Origin: Bauldia litoralis
Lineage (GTDB): Bacteria; Pseudomonadota; Alphaproteobacteria; Rhizobiales; Kaistiaceae
Reading direction: 5' to 3'
Assembly (NCBI RefSeq): GCF_900104485.1
Contig: NZ_FMXQ01000001.1
Coordinates: 434,001-498,000 of the forward strand
DNA: 64,000 bases
Of the stretch, positions 8,211-17,601 are shown one piece after another. Each line of letters begins with the position of its first letter. Position 1 is the first letter of the stretch. The notes beneath the pieces were generated by a model. That model was not told the DNA's origin and made no database searches. It saw only the letters and a program-made list of their open reading frames with translations. Both the position numbers and the translations under genes were made by a program.

Positions 8211-9422
8211 ATGGAAGACCAGTCAGTCGGTGGCGATCTCTTCTTCATTCTGATGGGGGCCATTCTGGTCTTCGCCATGCACGGGGGCTTCGCCTTCCTC
8301 GAGGTCGGCACCGTGCGTCACAAGAACCAGGTCAACGCCCTGGTGAAGATCCTCGTCGATTTCGCCATCTCGACCACGGCCTACTTTCTCATCGGCTACA
8401 CCCTTGCCTACGGCGTCGGCTTCTTCCAGAGCGCCGAGACGCTGGTCAATGGCGCCGATTACGGGCCGCAGGGGCTCCTCCTGGTCAAGTTCTTCTTCCT
8501 TGCCACCTTTGCCGCGGCGGTCCCGGCGATCATTTCCGGCGGTATCGCTGAGCGGATGAAGTTCCTGCCGCAATGCCTCGCCACCGCGCTGCTGGTCGCC
8601 TTCCTCTACCCGCTCTTCGAGGCCTTCGCCTGGGGCGGCGCTTACGGCGGGCAGGACTGGCTCGCCGCCACCTTCGGCGCACCGTTCCATGATTTCGCCG
8701 GGTCGATCGTCGTCCATGCGGTCGGCGGCTGGGTGGCGCTTGCCGCCGTCCTGCGCCTCGGTCCGAGGCTCGGCCGGTTCGAGCGCGGCGGCACCGGCTT
8801 CCCGCCGTCGAGCATTCCGTGGCTGGCGCTGGGCTCCTGGCTGCTCTGCGTCGGGTGGTTCGGCTTCAACGTCATGTCTGCCCAGGCGCTCGACGGCGCA
8901 TCCGGGCTTGTTGCCGTCAATTCTCTGATGGCGATGGTCGGCGGAATCCTTGCCGCCGTGGTCATCGGCCGCGCCGATCCGGGCTATGTCCATAACGGCG
9001 CGCTCGCCGGGCTGGTCGCGGTCTGCGCCGGCTCCGACATCATGCATCCCGCCGGCAGCTTCGTCGTTGGCGCGATCGCCGGCTTGGTCTTCGTCAAGGG
9101 CTTCGAGATCTGCCAGACCCGCCTGAAGATCGACGACGTTCTGGGCGTCTGGCCGCTGCATGGCCTCTGCGGCCTGTGGGGCGGGCTGGCGGCCGGCATC
9201 TTCGGCCTTGAGGCTCTCGGCGGTCTCGGCGGCGTCAGCTTCCTGTCCCAGTTGGCCGGTTCGGCGGTTGGCATCGCCTGGGCCTTTGCGGGCGGTCTGG
9301 TGGTCTATTCGGTGATCGGCGCGGTCATCGGCCTGCGCCTGACGCCTGACGAGGAGCGCCGCGGCGCGGACCTCTCCATCCACAAGATCGGCGCCAATCC
9401 GGAAGCCGAAATCATCGGGTGA
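8211..9422 (+). CDS. Ammonium transporter (Amt family), copy 1
   Basis: This 403-residue Amt channel has eleven predicted membrane helices. The pore histidines are present in VVHAVGG (about residue 167) and PLHGLCG (about residue 312), with the preceding HDFAG segment and the GWFGFNVMSAQAL helix. Unlike the next two Amt genes it has no cleavable signal peptide and starts directly with MEDQSVGGDLFFILMG. Its short C-terminal tail keeps the LTPDEERRGAD segment corresponding to the GlnK-contacting cytoplasmic tail. The most divergent of the three Amts in pore-lining sequence, it could have a different affinity or act as a sensor. The start has GGGAGG 7 bases upstream. Confidence 0.93.
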   Translation: MEDQSVGGDLFFILMGAILVFAMHGGFAFLEVGTVRHKNQVNALVKILVDFAISTTAYFLIGYTLAYGVGFFQSAETLVNGADYGPQGLLLVKFFFLATFAAAVPAIISGGIAERMKFLPQCLATALLVAFLYPLFEAFAWGGAYGGQDWLAATFGAPFHDFAGSIVVHAVGGWVALAAVLRLGPRLGRFERGGTGFPPSSIPWLALGSWLLCVGWFGFNVMSAQALDGASGLVAVNSLMAMVGGILAAVVIGRADPGYVHNGALAGLVAVCAGSDIMHPAGSFVVGAIAGLVFVKGFEICQTRLKIDDVLGVWPLHGLCGLWGGLAAGIFGLEALGGLGGVSFLSQLAGSAVGIAWAFAGGLVVYSVIGAVIGLRLTPDEERRGADLSIHKIGANPEAEIIG

Positions 9423-9430
9423 ACCCGGAG

Positions 9431-9461
9431 CGGGGCGGAGCCGCGTATCGGCACCGCCCCG
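9431..9461 (+). terminator. Terminator-like hairpin after amtB1
   Basis: CGGGGCGG (9431-9438) pairs with CCGCCCCG (9454-9461), and an inner GCCG/CGGC pair extends the structure. It lies 8 bases after the stop codon; there is no clear T-run. Confidence 0.45.
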
Positions 9462-9579
9462 ACTCGCCTGAATCGCTGCACTCCATTTAGGCATTGCCCT
9501 CTGCACAGCGATTGAATGCAATCCCTCTTATCCAACTAATAAATTGAAATTTAATACATAATAACCCTGCCAAGCAGCA

Positions 9580-9595
9580 TGGCATGGCGATTGCA
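9580..9595 (+). promoter_or_regulatory. Sigma-54 promoter of amtB2
   Basis: TGGCAT-GGCGA-TTGCA is a near-perfect -24/-12 element, with the -12 GC intact and 12-base GG-to-G spacing. It lies 135 bases ahead of the start. This is the best sigma-54 site in the window along with that of amtB3. Confidence 0.75.
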
Positions 9596-9730
9596 AACTC
9601 TCTGGCAGTGGCGGATTTCGCCGCCCAATAGCTGTGCAACGAACCGAGACGGTGAACTGCTGTGAAGCCATCCGCGCTGCCAAACCTCCCGGCACTGACG
9701 GAACGTCGTGGTTCCCAGAGGAGAGATTAA

Positions 9731-11074
9731 ATGAACTACCTGACCCGCAAGTCGACACTTGTCGGCGCAGCCGCGGTAACCCTGCTCGCCTTCGCCGGCG
9801 CAGCCTTCGGCCAGGATGCCGAAGTCGCGGAAGAAGTGGTGTCCGAATTCGCACTTGCTGCGGACACCGCCTACATCTTCAATACCTTCCTGTTCCTCGT
9901 CTGCGGCTTCCTGGTGATGTGGATGGCCGCCGGTTTCGCTATGCTGGAAGCTGGCATGGTGCGTTCCAAGAACGTCGCCATGCAGTGCACCAAGAACGTC
10001 GCGCTTTATGCGACCGCCGGCCTGATGTTCTGGCTGGTCGGCTACAACCTCATGTATGACGGCGTCGACGGTGGCTTCATCGGCTCCCTCGGCTGGGTTG
10101 TCCTGCCTGCGCCCGATGCCGATCCCGGCGACTATGCGGCGGCCTCCGACTGGTTCTTCCAGATGGTCTTCTGTGCCACCACGGCCTCGATCGTATCCGG
10201 CGCCCTTGCCGAGCGCATCAAGCTGTGGCCCTTCATGATCTTCATCGCCATCCTCACCGGTGTTCTCTATCCGATCACCGGCTCCTGGCAGTGGGGCGGC
10301 GGCTGGCTCGCCGAGATGGGCTTCTCCGACTTCGCCGGTTCGACCCTCGTCCACTCGGTTGGTGGCTGGGCGGCGCTTGCCGGAGCTCTCATCCTCGGTG
10401 CGCGCAAGGGCAAGTTCGGCCCTGACGGCAGCGTCCACCCGATCCAGGGTTCCTCGATGCCGCTGGCGACCCTCGGCACCTTCATCCTGTGGCTCGGCTG
10501 GTTCGGCTTCAACGGCGGCTCGCAGCTCGCCCTCGGCTCGATGGCCGACGCCTCGTCGGTTGCCAAGATCTTCGTCAACACCAACACGGCCGCGGCCGCC
10601 GGTGTCATCGCGGCGATGGTCCTGACCCAGTTGCTCTACAAGAAGGTCGACATCACGATGGTGCTCAACGGCGCCCTCGGCGGCCTTGTTGCGATCACCG
10701 CCGAACCGCTGATGCCCACCATCCTCTGGTCGGCCATCATCGGCGGCATCGGCGGCATCCTGGTCGTCATCGCGGTCCCGCTCCTCGACCGCATGAAGAT
10801 CGACGATGTGGTCGGCGCCATTCCGGTCCATCTGATCGCCGGCATCTGGGGCACCCTCGCGGTTCCGATCACCAATCCGGGGACCAGCTTCGGCACCCAG
10901 ATCATCGGTATCGCCGCCGTTGGCGCCTTCACCTTCATCGCCAGCCTGATCATCTGGGGTGTGCTGAAGGCAACGGTCGGCGTCCGGGTCTCGGAAGAAG
11001 ACGAGATCATGGGCCTCGACAAGGCCGAGATCGGGGTCGAGGCCTACCCCGACTTCGCACCCAACCAGCACTAG
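9731..11074 (+). CDS. Ammonium transporter (Amt family), copy 2
   Basis: A 447-residue Amt protein with an N-terminal signal peptide (LVGAAAVTLLAFAGAAFGQD) and eleven helices. The pore histidines lie in LVHSVGG and PVHLIAGIWG. The FCATTASIVSGALAERIKLW segment is of the type found in cyanobacterial and photosynthetic-bacterial Amts rather than the E. coli type, so it is not a recent copy of its neighbours. The C-terminal tail has VRVSEEDEIMGLDKAEIG, the conserved GlnK-interacting region. The ribosome-binding site AGAGGAGAG is 6 bases before ATG. It has its own sigma-54 promoter and a following hairpin, so it can be transcribed separately. Confidence 0.94.
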   Translation: MNYLTRKSTLVGAAAVTLLAFAGAAFGQDAEVAEEVVSEFALAADTAYIFNTFLFLVCGFLVMWMAAGFAMLEAGMVRSKNVAMQCTKNVALYATAGLMFWLVGYNLMYDGVDGGFIGSLGWVVLPAPDADPGDYAAASDWFFQMVFCATTASIVSGALAERIKLWPFMIFIAILTGVLYPITGSWQWGGGWLAEMGFSDFAGSTLVHSVGGWAALAGALILGARKGKFGPDGSVHPIQGSSMPLATLGTFILWLGWFGFNGGSQLALGSMADASSVAKIFVNTNTAAAAGVIAAMVLTQLLYKKVDITMVLNGALGGLVAITAEPLMPTILWSAIIGGIGGILVVIAVPLLDRMKIDDVVGAIPVHLIAGIWGTLAVPITNPGTSFGTQIIGIAAVGAFTFIASLIIWGVLKATVGVRVSEEDEIMGLDKAEIGVEAYPDFAPNQH

Positions 11075-11084
11075 GTTGATCCGG

Positions 11085-11115
11085 ACGATCCCGCCGCCTC
11101 GGTCGGCGGGATCGT
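11085..11115 (+). terminator. Terminator-like hairpin after amtB2
   Basis: ACGATCCCGCCG (11085-11096) and CGGCGGGATCGT (11104-11115) form a perfect 12-bp stem with a 7-base loop, 10 bases after the amtB2 stop. No T-run follows. Confidence 0.5.
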
Positions 11116-11266
11116 TCGTAGCCAAAGACAGGGGGTCGGCGAGAGCCGGCCCCTTCTTCGTATGCCACGCCGGTCTTGCCAGCCAGAACGGCAATTTGCA
11201 CACTTCATAGGCATATTTTCACCCCGCCCCCCGGCGCATTCGCTGACTGCTCGATTAATCGGCACG

Positions 11267-11282
11267 CGGCACGTGGATTGCA
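11267..11282 (+). promoter_or_regulatory. Sigma-54 promoter of amtB3
   Basis: CGGCAC-GTGGA-TTGCA has intact GG and GC elements and the 12-base spacing shared with the other three nitrogen promoters. It is 71 bases before the start codon. Confidence 0.7.
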
Positions 11283-11353
11283 TCCGTGCCTTCAGGCGAA
11301 GAGCCCGCCGGTCGACCGGCTTGAGTGCTGACTTCACAGTGAGGACGGGGAAT

Positions 11354-12655
11354 ATGAAACGGAACAGTCTGTGGTCGTTCGCCGGAGCGGCCGGCCTCCT
11401 GCTTGCCGCATCGGCAGCGGCCTTCGCCCAGGATGAGGCGCCGACGGTCGATGCCGGCGACACCGCCTGGATGCTGATGTCCACGGCGCTCGTCCTGATG
11501 ATGACGATCCCGGGCCTCGCCCTCTTCTATGCCGGCATGGTGCGCAAGAAGAACTTCCTCTCCACCGCCATGCAGAGCTTCGCCATCACCTGCCTGATGA
11601 CCATCCTGTGGATGGTCGCCGGCTACTCCCTCGCCTTCTCCGACGGCGGCTCGGTCAACGACTATGTCGGCGGCCTGTCGAACTTCTTCCTCGCCAATGT
11701 CGGCGTCGACAGCGTCACCGGCACCATCCCCGAGACCGTTTTCGTCACCTTCCAGATGACCTTCGCGATCATCACACCGGCGCTGATCTGCGGCGCCTTC
11801 GCCGATCGCATGAAATTCTCCGCCATGCTCTGGTTCATGGCCCTGTGGAGCCTGATCGTCTACGCGCCGATCACCCATTGGGTCTGGGGCGGCGGGTTCC
11901 TCGCGGAGGCCGGCGTTCTCGACTTCGCCGGCGGCACGGTCGTCCACATCAACGCCGGCGTCGCCGGTCTGGTCTGCGCCATCGTCCTCGGCAAGCGCGT
12001 CGGTTTCGGCCACGAGAACATGGCCCCCTACAACCTCACGTATGCGCTCATCGGCGCGTCGCTGCTGTGGGTCGGCTGGTTCGGCTTCAACGCCGGCTCG
12101 GCGCTAGCCGCCAATTCAACGGCGGGCATGGCGATGATTGTCACCCAGATCGCCGCCGCGGCTGCGGCAATGGCCTGGATGTTCGCGGAATGGGTCAGCC
12201 GCGGCAAACCCAGCATCCTCGGCATCATCTCCGGCGCCGTCGCCGGACTGGTGGCCATCACCCCCGCCTCCGGCTTCGTCGGGCCGACCGGCGCCCTGGT
12301 TATCGGCATCGTCGCCGGCATCGTCTGCTTCTGGATGGTGGTCTGGGTCAAGCCGCGCATCGGCTATGACGACTCTCTCGATGCCTTTGGCGTTCACGCC
12401 GTCGGCGGCATCGTCGGCGCGATTCTCACCGGCGTCTTCGCCGTCGAGGCGATCGGCGGCACCCCCGGCCTGCTCGAGGGCAACCCCGCCCAGGTCGGCA
12501 CCCAGATCTACGGCATCCTGGCGACCATCCTGTGGAGCGTCGTCGCCTCCTTCATCATCCTCAAGGTCGTCGATGTCATCGTCGGCCTGCGGGTCAGCAA
12601 GGAGGTCGAGGTCGAGGGTCTCGACATCAACCTCCACGGCGAGGTGATCCAGTAG
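11354..12655 (+). CDS. amtB: Ammonium transporter AmtB, copy 3
   Basis: This 433-residue protein is the closest of the three to classical AmtB. It has a cleavable signal peptide (residues 1-25, ending AAAFAQD), FYAGMVRKKNFLS, the Phe-gate region FQMTFAIITPALICGAFADR, pore histidines in VVHINAGVAGL and GVHAVGGIVGAI, and the GWFGFNAGSALAAN helix. The tail LRVSKEVEVEGLDINLHGE is the standard GlnK-binding tail. The ATG at 11354 follows GAGGACGGGGA; the longer upstream reading frame is non-coding. It has its own sigma-54 promoter, so all three channels are probably NtrC-controlled and GlnK-gated. Confidence 0.96.
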   Translation: MKRNSLWSFAGAAGLLLAASAAAFAQDEAPTVDAGDTAWMLMSTALVLMMTIPGLALFYAGMVRKKNFLSTAMQSFAITCLMTILWMVAGYSLAFSDGGSVNDYVGGLSNFFLANVGVDSVTGTIPETVFVTFQMTFAIITPALICGAFADRMKFSAMLWFMALWSLIVYAPITHWVWGGGFLAEAGVLDFAGGTVVHINAGVAGLVCAIVLGKRVGFGHENMAPYNLTYALIGASLLWVGWFGFNAGSALAANSTAGMAMIVTQIAAAAAAMAWMFAEWVSRGKPSILGIISGAVAGLVAITPASGFVGPTGALVIGIVAGIVCFWMVVWVKPRIGYDDSLDAFGVHAVGGIVGAILTGVFAVEAIGGTPGLLEGNPAQVGTQIYGILATILWSVVASFIILKVVDVIVGLRVSKEVEVEGLDINLHGEVIQ

Positions 12656-12675
12656 CCTCTCTGCCCGTGCATTCT

Positions 12676-12709
12676 CCGGCCGGAACAAGCCTTTCGGCGT
12701 TCCGGCCGG
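12676..12709 (+). terminator. Terminator hairpin after amtB3
   Basis: CCGGCCGGAAC (12676-12686) and GTTCCGGCCGG (12699-12709) form a perfect 11-bp stem with a 12-base loop, followed by TTCCCC. It closes the ammonium cluster before ftsK. Confidence 0.6.
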
Positions 12710-12720
12710 TTCCCCGATGG

Positions 12721-12735
12721 TTAATGCCGGCTTTA
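12721..12735 (+). promoter_or_regulatory. Possible CtrA-like site upstream of ftsK
   Basis: TTAA-N7-TTTA differs by one base from the CtrA full site TTAA-N7-TTAA and lies about 140 bases before ftsK, a cell-cycle gene. A match this short can occur by chance. Confidence 0.25.
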
Positions 12736-12875
12736 CCAAAGCCGGGCTACGGTCCCCCTGCCCCGCACGTCCGTGACCGTCCGCCAGGACAGGATCGCGG
12801 CCGGCCCGGGGCCTGGCTGGCGGTCGGCGGTATCGGCCCCGGCCGCTGTGATATTGCCGAGCCAGGGGCGGCCCT

Positions 12876-15521
12876 ATGCGTTCTAGTCGATCAGTACCTC
12901 TCTCCATTTCCGGCGACGGAACGGTCCGGCGGCTCCTCAAGCGAAACCTGAGCGCCGTCCTGGGACTGGTCCTGCTGGCGCTGATCGCCGCGATCGCGGC
13001 GAGCCTGGCGACGTGGACGGTCGATGACCCGAGCCTCAGCCACGCCACCTCGCGCGGACCGCATAACGCCCTCGGTTTCGCCGGGGCGATCGTTTCCGAC
13101 CTCGCCATGCAGTTTTTCGGCATCGCCGGCGTCGTCCTGCTGCTGGCGCCGGTCGTCTGGGCCTGGCGGCTGATCTTCGGCAGCCCGACCGGGTTCGGCT
13201 GGTGGACGCTTGCCGCCTGGATAACGTCGATCTTCTCCGCCTCGCTGGCGCTGGCGACGCTGCCGGTCTTCGGCACCTGGCCGCTGCCGACCGGGATCGG
13301 CGGCGTTGTCGGCGACCTCCTGCTCAATCTCCCCGGCTTCCTGCTTGGCGGCACGCCGACCGGCGTCACCGCTGCAGCGATCTGCACCGGCTTCGCCGTC
13401 CTTGCCGTCGTCCTGACGATGAAGGCCTGCGGCTTCGCCTTCCGCCGCCGCGCCGCCGATGTCGAGGAAGAGGTCGTGCCGCGGGTTCGCCCGGCCAAGC
13501 GGGTCGCCCCGGTCGTCGAGGAGGTCTTCGAGGACGAGGAAGATGAGGACGAAGGCGACCTCGACATCGATGACGACGCGGAAGACGAGCGCGACGGCAA
13601 TCGCGGCGTCATCCTTTACGGCGCCCTGACCCATTCGGGCCTGCGGATGTGGAGCGCCCTCCGTCGCCGTCTTCGCGGGCGCCGTCGCCCGGCCGGCATG
13701 GCCCGGCGACAGGCGCCGCGCCTCGCCCCGGAATATGACGACTTCCCGGACGCACCCTGGGACGACGGCCCGGCCGACGAGCGACTCGAACCGGCCCTCG
13801 ACGAGACCGAGGACTGGCAAGCCCCCGATATCGACGATGGCGAGCCGGACTACGATCCCGAGCCCGAGTCCGAGCCGCAAGCCCCGGTCGCCCGGCCCCG
13901 TGCCGCGGCCAGGAAGCCGACCCGCGTCGCCCCGCCCGCGCCGAAGCCGAAGCCCGGCCGGCGCGCCGCGCGCGAAGCCCAGGCGTCCTTCCTTGAGCCG
14001 GAGAGCTTCATCCTTCCGCCGCTCGACCTCCTGTCCCTGCCCAAGCCGTCGGAACGCAAGTCCAACGTCAACATGGCGGCGCTGGAGCAGAATGCCCGCC
14101 TGCTGGAAGGCGTGCTGGAGGATTTCGGCGTCCGCGGCGAGATCGTCAATGTCCGCCCCGGCCCGGTGGTCACCCTTTACGAACTCGAGCCGGCGCCGGG
14201 CATCAAGTCGGCGCGGGTCATCGGCCTTGCCGATGACATCGCCCGCTCGATGAGCGCCATCGCCTGCCGTGTCGCCGTCATCCCCGGCAAGAACGCCATC
14301 GGCATCGAACTCCCCAACGCCCGCCGCGAAACCGTCTATCTCCGCGAGATGCTATCGTCGGAGGATTTCGAGAAGTCAAAGGCCAAGGTCGGTCTCTGCC
14401 TCGGCAAGACCATCGGCGGCGAGCCGGTCATCGCGGACCTCGCCCGCATGCCGCATCTGCTGGTCGCGGGCACCACCGGCTCCGGCAAGTCGGTGTCGAT
14501 CAACACCTTCATCCTGTCGATCCTGTTCCGCATGACCCCGGACCAGTGCCGTCTGATCATGATCGACCCGAAGATGCTGGAGCTGTCGATCTATGACGGC
14601 ATCCCCCACCTCCTCACCCCAGTCGTTACCGATCCCAAGCAGGCGGTCGTCGCGCTGAAATGGACCGTCCGGGAGATGGAGGACCGCTATCGCAAGATGT
14701 CGAAGCTCGGCGTCCGCAATATCGACGGCTACAACGCCCGCGTCGTCCAGGCCGAGGCCAAGGGCGAGACCCTGACGCGCACCGTGCAGACCGGCTTCGA
14801 CCGCGAGACCGGCGAGGCGATCTACGAGCATGAGGAACTCTCCTTCGAGCCGATGCCCTTCATCGTCGTCATCATCGACGAGATGGCCGACCTGATGATG
14901 GTCGCCGGCAAGGACATCGAAGGCGCCGTCCAGCGCCTCGCCCAGATGGCGCGCGCCGCCGGCATCCATGTCGTCATGGCGACCCAGCGTCCCTCGGTCG
15001 ACGTCATCACCGGCACCATCAAGGCGAACTTCCCGACCCGCATCTCCTTCCAGGTCACCTCGAAGATCGACAGCCGTACAATCCTCGGCGAGCAGGGCGC
15101 AGAGCAGCTCCTCGGCATGGGCGACATGCTGTTCATGGCTGGTGGCGGCCGCATCCAGCGCGTCCACGGCCCCTTCGTCAGCGACGAGGAAGTCGAGGAC
15201 GTCGTCGCCCACCTGAAGACGCAAGGGGTGCCTGAATATCTCGACGCGATCACCGCCGACGATGACGAGGTCGACGCCTCGAATTACGACGCGGCCGCCG
15301 GTGGCGATGACGAATCCAACGACCTCTACGACCGCGCCGTTGCCATCGTCGCCCGCGACCGCAAGGCCTCGACCAGCTACATCCAGCGTCGCTTGTCGAT
15401 CGGCTACAACCGCGCCGCCTCGATCATCGAGCGGATGGAGAACGAAGGCGTCGTCGGCGCGGCCAACCACGCCGGCAAGCGCGAGATCCTCGTCCGGGAA
15501 GAAGACGAGGAATTCCGCTAG
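12876..15521 (+). CDS. ftsK: DNA translocase FtsK
   Basis: This 881-residue septal DNA pump clears and aligns chromosome termini during division. Residues 25-190 carry four or five membrane helices. An acidic, Pro/Arg-rich linker of variable type runs from 190 to 385. The RecA-like motor has Walker A GTTGSGKS at 532-539 and Walker [13 protein letters not shown] around 665. The C-terminal winged-helix gamma domain ([20 protein letters not shown]) would recognise KOPS-like sites and activate XerD. Length and order are standard for the family. It precedes lolA and xthA as in many Hyphomicrobiales. A weak CtrA-like sequence lies in its upstream region. Confidence 0.96.
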   Translation: MRSSRSVPLSISGDGTVRRLLKRNLSAVLGLVLLALIAAIAASLATWTVDDPSLSHATSRGPHNALGFAGAIVSDLAMQFFGIAGVVLLLAPVVWAWRLIFGSPTGFGWWTLAAWITSIFSASLALATLPVFGTWPLPTGIGGVVGDLLLNLPGFLLGGTPTGVTAAAICTGFAVLAVVLTMKACGFAFRRRAADVEEEVVPRVRPAKRVAPVVEEVFEDEEDEDEGDLDIDDDAEDERDGNRGVILYGALTHSGLRMWSALRRRLRGRRRPAGMARRQAPRLAPEYDDFPDAPWDDGPADERLEPALDETEDWQAPDIDDGEPDYDPEPESEPQAPVARPRAAARKPTRVAPPAPKPKPGRRAAREAQASFLEPESFILPPLDLLSLPKPSERKSNVNMAALEQNARLLEGVLEDFGVRGEIVNVRPGPVVTLYELEPAPGIKSARVIGLADDIARSMSAIACRVAVIPGKNAIGIELPNARRETVYLREMLSSEDFEKSKAKVGLCLGKTIGGEPVIADLARMPHLLVAGTTGSGKSVSINTFILSILFRMTPDQCRLIMIDPKMLELSIYDGIPHLLTPVVTDPKQAVVALKWTVREMEDRYRKMSKLGVRNIDGYNARVVQAEAKGETLTRTVQTGFDRETGEAIYEHEELSFEPMPFIVVIIDEMADLMMVAGKDIEGAVQRLAQMARAAGIHVVMATQRPSVDVITGTIKANFPTRISFQVTSKIDSRTILGEQGAEQLLGMGDMLFMAGGGRIQRVHGPFVSDEEVEDVVAHLKTQGVPEYLDAITADDDEVDASNYDAAAGGDDESNDLYDRAVAIVARDRKASTSYIQRRLSIGYNRAASIIERMENEGVVGAANHAGKREILVREEDEEFR

Positions 15522-15718
15522 GCGCCAGTCCGCGGGGCGTAACGACGTCGAAACCGGTCGTAAACCATTCGATTCAAATCGCCGACGCGTTGCTTTAGAG
15601 TGCCATCCATCGACTCGGATATCGCCGCGCCGCCAATTCGCCACATAGGCTGATAGGTTACGCGGCAGGACCGGCTTGTTCGGCCCCCTGGTCCCCGCCG
15701 ATCCGATGGAGGATTGAT

Positions 15719-16462
15719 TTGATTGCGGCCTGTCTTGGCGATCGTTTGAAGTCGGTGTTGCGGATCGTCCTGCGGACGGTCGGCGCTGCCGTTATCGTTG
15801 GCGCCACCGGTCTCGGAGCGGTCGCCGGCGCACCGATCGACCCGGTCCCCGATCCGCGCCCCCGCCCGGCTTCGGCGCCGGTCGCCACCGCCGCCGCGAC
15901 GCCGGCCAAGGCGGCGCCCGCCGCAGCGCTCCGCAAACGCGAAAACCGCGGCGACTCGCTGTCCAACATCAACGCCTATTTCAACGGCTTCAAGACGATG
16001 GAGGGCCAGTTCATCCAGTTCGGCCCGCATGGCGAACAGTCGGAAGGCGACTTCTTCATCGACCGCCCCGGCAAGATCCGCTTCAAATACAGCCCGCCGG
16101 TGACCCTCGACGTCATCGCCGACGGCCGCAATGTCGCCGTGCGCAACACCCGGACGGCGACGCAGGACTACTACCCGCTGTCGAAGACCCCGCTCCGCTA
16201 CCTTCTGGCCGACAACATCGACCTGACCTCCGGCGTGGTCAACGAGGTGCGCGAGGAACCGGACCTGATCGCCCTGATCATCGTCGAGGATTCGCGCTTC
16301 GTGAAGGGCAAGCTGACCCTGATCTTCGACCGCCAGACCTACGAATTGAAGCAGTGGATCGTCACCGACGCGCAGGGGCTGAACACATCGGTTGCCGTCT
16401 ACAATACCACCACCGGCAAGCGTCTCGATCCCGCGCTGTTCAATATCAATTATTACCAATAG
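15719..16462 (+). CDS. lolA: Outer-membrane lipoprotein carrier protein LolA
   Basis: The 247-residue periplasmic chaperone ferries lipoproteins from LolCDE to the outer membrane. It has a hydrophobic signal region to about residue 38, then a Pro/Ala-rich stretch (residues 40-70), then the LolA fold beginning NINAYFNGFKTMEGQFIQF with the typical GDFFIDRPGKIRFKY segment and the C-terminal LTLIFDRQTYELKQW. The start is TTG at 15719, with GGAGGA ending 5 bases before it; no better ATG or GTG fits the signal peptide. The Pro/Ala stretch makes it slightly longer than most LolA proteins. Confidence 0.9.
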   Translation: MIAACLGDRLKSVLRIVLRTVGAAVIVGATGLGAVAGAPIDPVPDPRPRPASAPVATAAATPAKAAPAAALRKRENRGDSLSNINAYFNGFKTMEGQFIQFGPHGEQSEGDFFIDRPGKIRFKYSPPVTLDVIADGRNVAVRNTRTATQDYYPLSKTPLRYLLADNIDLTSGVVNEVREEPDLIALIIVEDSRFVKGKLTLIFDRQTYELKQWIVTDAQGLNTSVAVYNTTTGKRLDPALFNINYYQ

Positions 16463-16794
16463 TCCATGTTTCGCGCGGTTTTGGCGTCAAAATCCTGATA
16501 TTCAAGCAGGATTCGGCTCTGAACGGCCTTGTCGACGATCCTCTTGAAACGCGGGAATCCAGCACCATCTGATTGAGAGAGCGGGCCGCCCTGATATCGG
16601 TAGCGCCCCCCGTCTCGCCGAGGACGGTCCGCCGACACCGGTGTATTTGGTGTCGCGCAAAGTAACGCGCAAAGCGCCCAACCTCCCCCGGGGTTGGGCG
16701 CTTTTTCTTTTGGCCTGGCGGGCTCCGTGGGTTAAGCCCGGAATCCATGTGGGTGACCTGCCCGCGCTCCCGCCAGACCAGCCGTCCCCGCCTC
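16463..16794 (+). other. Intergenic region lolA-xthA
   Basis: There is no convincing gene in these 332 bases. The main feature is the terminator at 16671-16709. The short open frames on both strands lack ribosome-binding sites and family-like sequence. Confidence 0.6.
16671..16709 (+). terminator. Rho-independent terminator downstream of lolA
   Basis: AAAGCGCCCAACC (16671-16683) and GGTTGGGCGCTTT (16692-16704) form a perfect 13-bp stem with an 8-base loop, running into TTTTTCTTTT. This is the clearest intrinsic terminator on the plus strand of the window. It works in this orientation for ftsK-lolA transcripts. Confidence 0.85.
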
Positions 16795-17601
16795 ATGAGC
16801 TTCACCCTCGCGACCTGGAACATCAATTCCGTCCGCTTCCGCATCCGCCAGGTCGGCATGTTCCTCGACCGCTACGCGCCGGACATCCTGTGCCTGCAGG
16901 AAACCAAGTGCCCGGACGACCGCTTCCCGCTGAAGCCGTTCCGCAGTCGCGGCTACGAGCATGTCCTGCTGAATGGCCAGAAGGGCTATCACGGCGTCGC
17001 CATCCTCTCGCGGATTCCATTCCTCTCCACCTCGAAGCGCGGATTCTGCCAGAAGGGCGATGCCCGGCACGCGGCCGTGACCGTCGCCGATGGCGGCGAC
17101 GACATCCTCATCCACAACTTCTACATCCCGGCCGGCGGCGACATCCCCGATCCGACGATCAATGACAAGTTCGCCCACAAGCTCGCCTTCCTCGACGAGA
17201 TGACGACCTGGCTGACCGGCCCCGAGACCGACCGCCGCTCGATCCTGGTCGGCGACCTCAACGTCGCCCCGCTCGAGAATGACGTCTGGTCGCACAAGCA
17301 GCTTCTCAGGATCGTCAGCCATACCCCGATCGAGACCGAGCGCCTCGAACAGGTCCGCGCCGCCGGCGGCTGGGTCGACGCCATGCGCCGTTTCGTGCCG
17401 CCGGAGGAGAAGCTCTACACCTGGTGGAGTTATCGCGCCGCCAACTGGGCGCTCGCCAACAAGGGGCGGCGGCTCGACCATGTCTGGGTCACGCCGCATC
17501 TCGTCGACCGCCTGGAAAGCACCGAGGTCATCCGCGCCACCCGGTCCTGGAAGCGCCCGTCCGACCACGTCCCGGTCATCGCCCGGATCGGCGCCGCCTA
17601 G
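16795..17601 (+). CDS. xthA: Exodeoxyribonuclease III
   Basis: A 268-residue Mg-dependent AP endonuclease/3'-exonuclease of base-excision repair. Family signatures are present from the N-terminus: ATWNINSVRFRI (residues 6-17), LCLQETKC with the metal-binding Glu, HNFYIPAGGD, VGDLNVAPLENDVWS, and the C-terminal RLDHVWVTPHL and SDHVPVIARI with the catalytic Asp-His. The ATG at 16795 begins the family N-terminus MSFTLATWN; an in-frame ATG 48 bases earlier adds non-family sequence. Its last four bases overlap the convergent cNMP-binding gene. Confidence 0.95.
   Translation: MSFTLATWNINSVRFRIRQVGMFLDRYAPDILCLQETKCPDDRFPLKPFRSRGYEHVLLNGQKGYHGVAILSRIPFLSTSKRGFCQKGDARHAAVTVADGGDDILIHNFYIPAGGDIPDPTINDKFAHKLAFLDEMTTWLTGPETDRRSILVGDLNVAPLENDVWSHKQLLRIVSHTPIETERLEQVRAAGGWVDAMRRFVPPEEKLYTWWSYRAANWALANKGRRLDHVWVTPHLVDRLESTEVIRATRSWKRPSDHVPVIARIGAA

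Larger units (their letters stand above)
9423..9730 (+). other. Intergenic region amtB1-amtB2
   Basis: These 308 bases have no gene. They hold a terminator-like hairpin (9431-9461), an AT-rich block (9525-9565) unusual for this genome, a weak NtrC-site candidate TGCACAGCGATTGAATGCA (9502-9520) and a near-consensus sigma-54 promoter (9580-9595). Confidence 0.7.

Noticed and set aside
15545-15600. Possible tRNA T-arm-like sequence (GATTCAAATCGCC) after ftsK
   Set aside because: No acceptor or anticodon stem can be formed around it.
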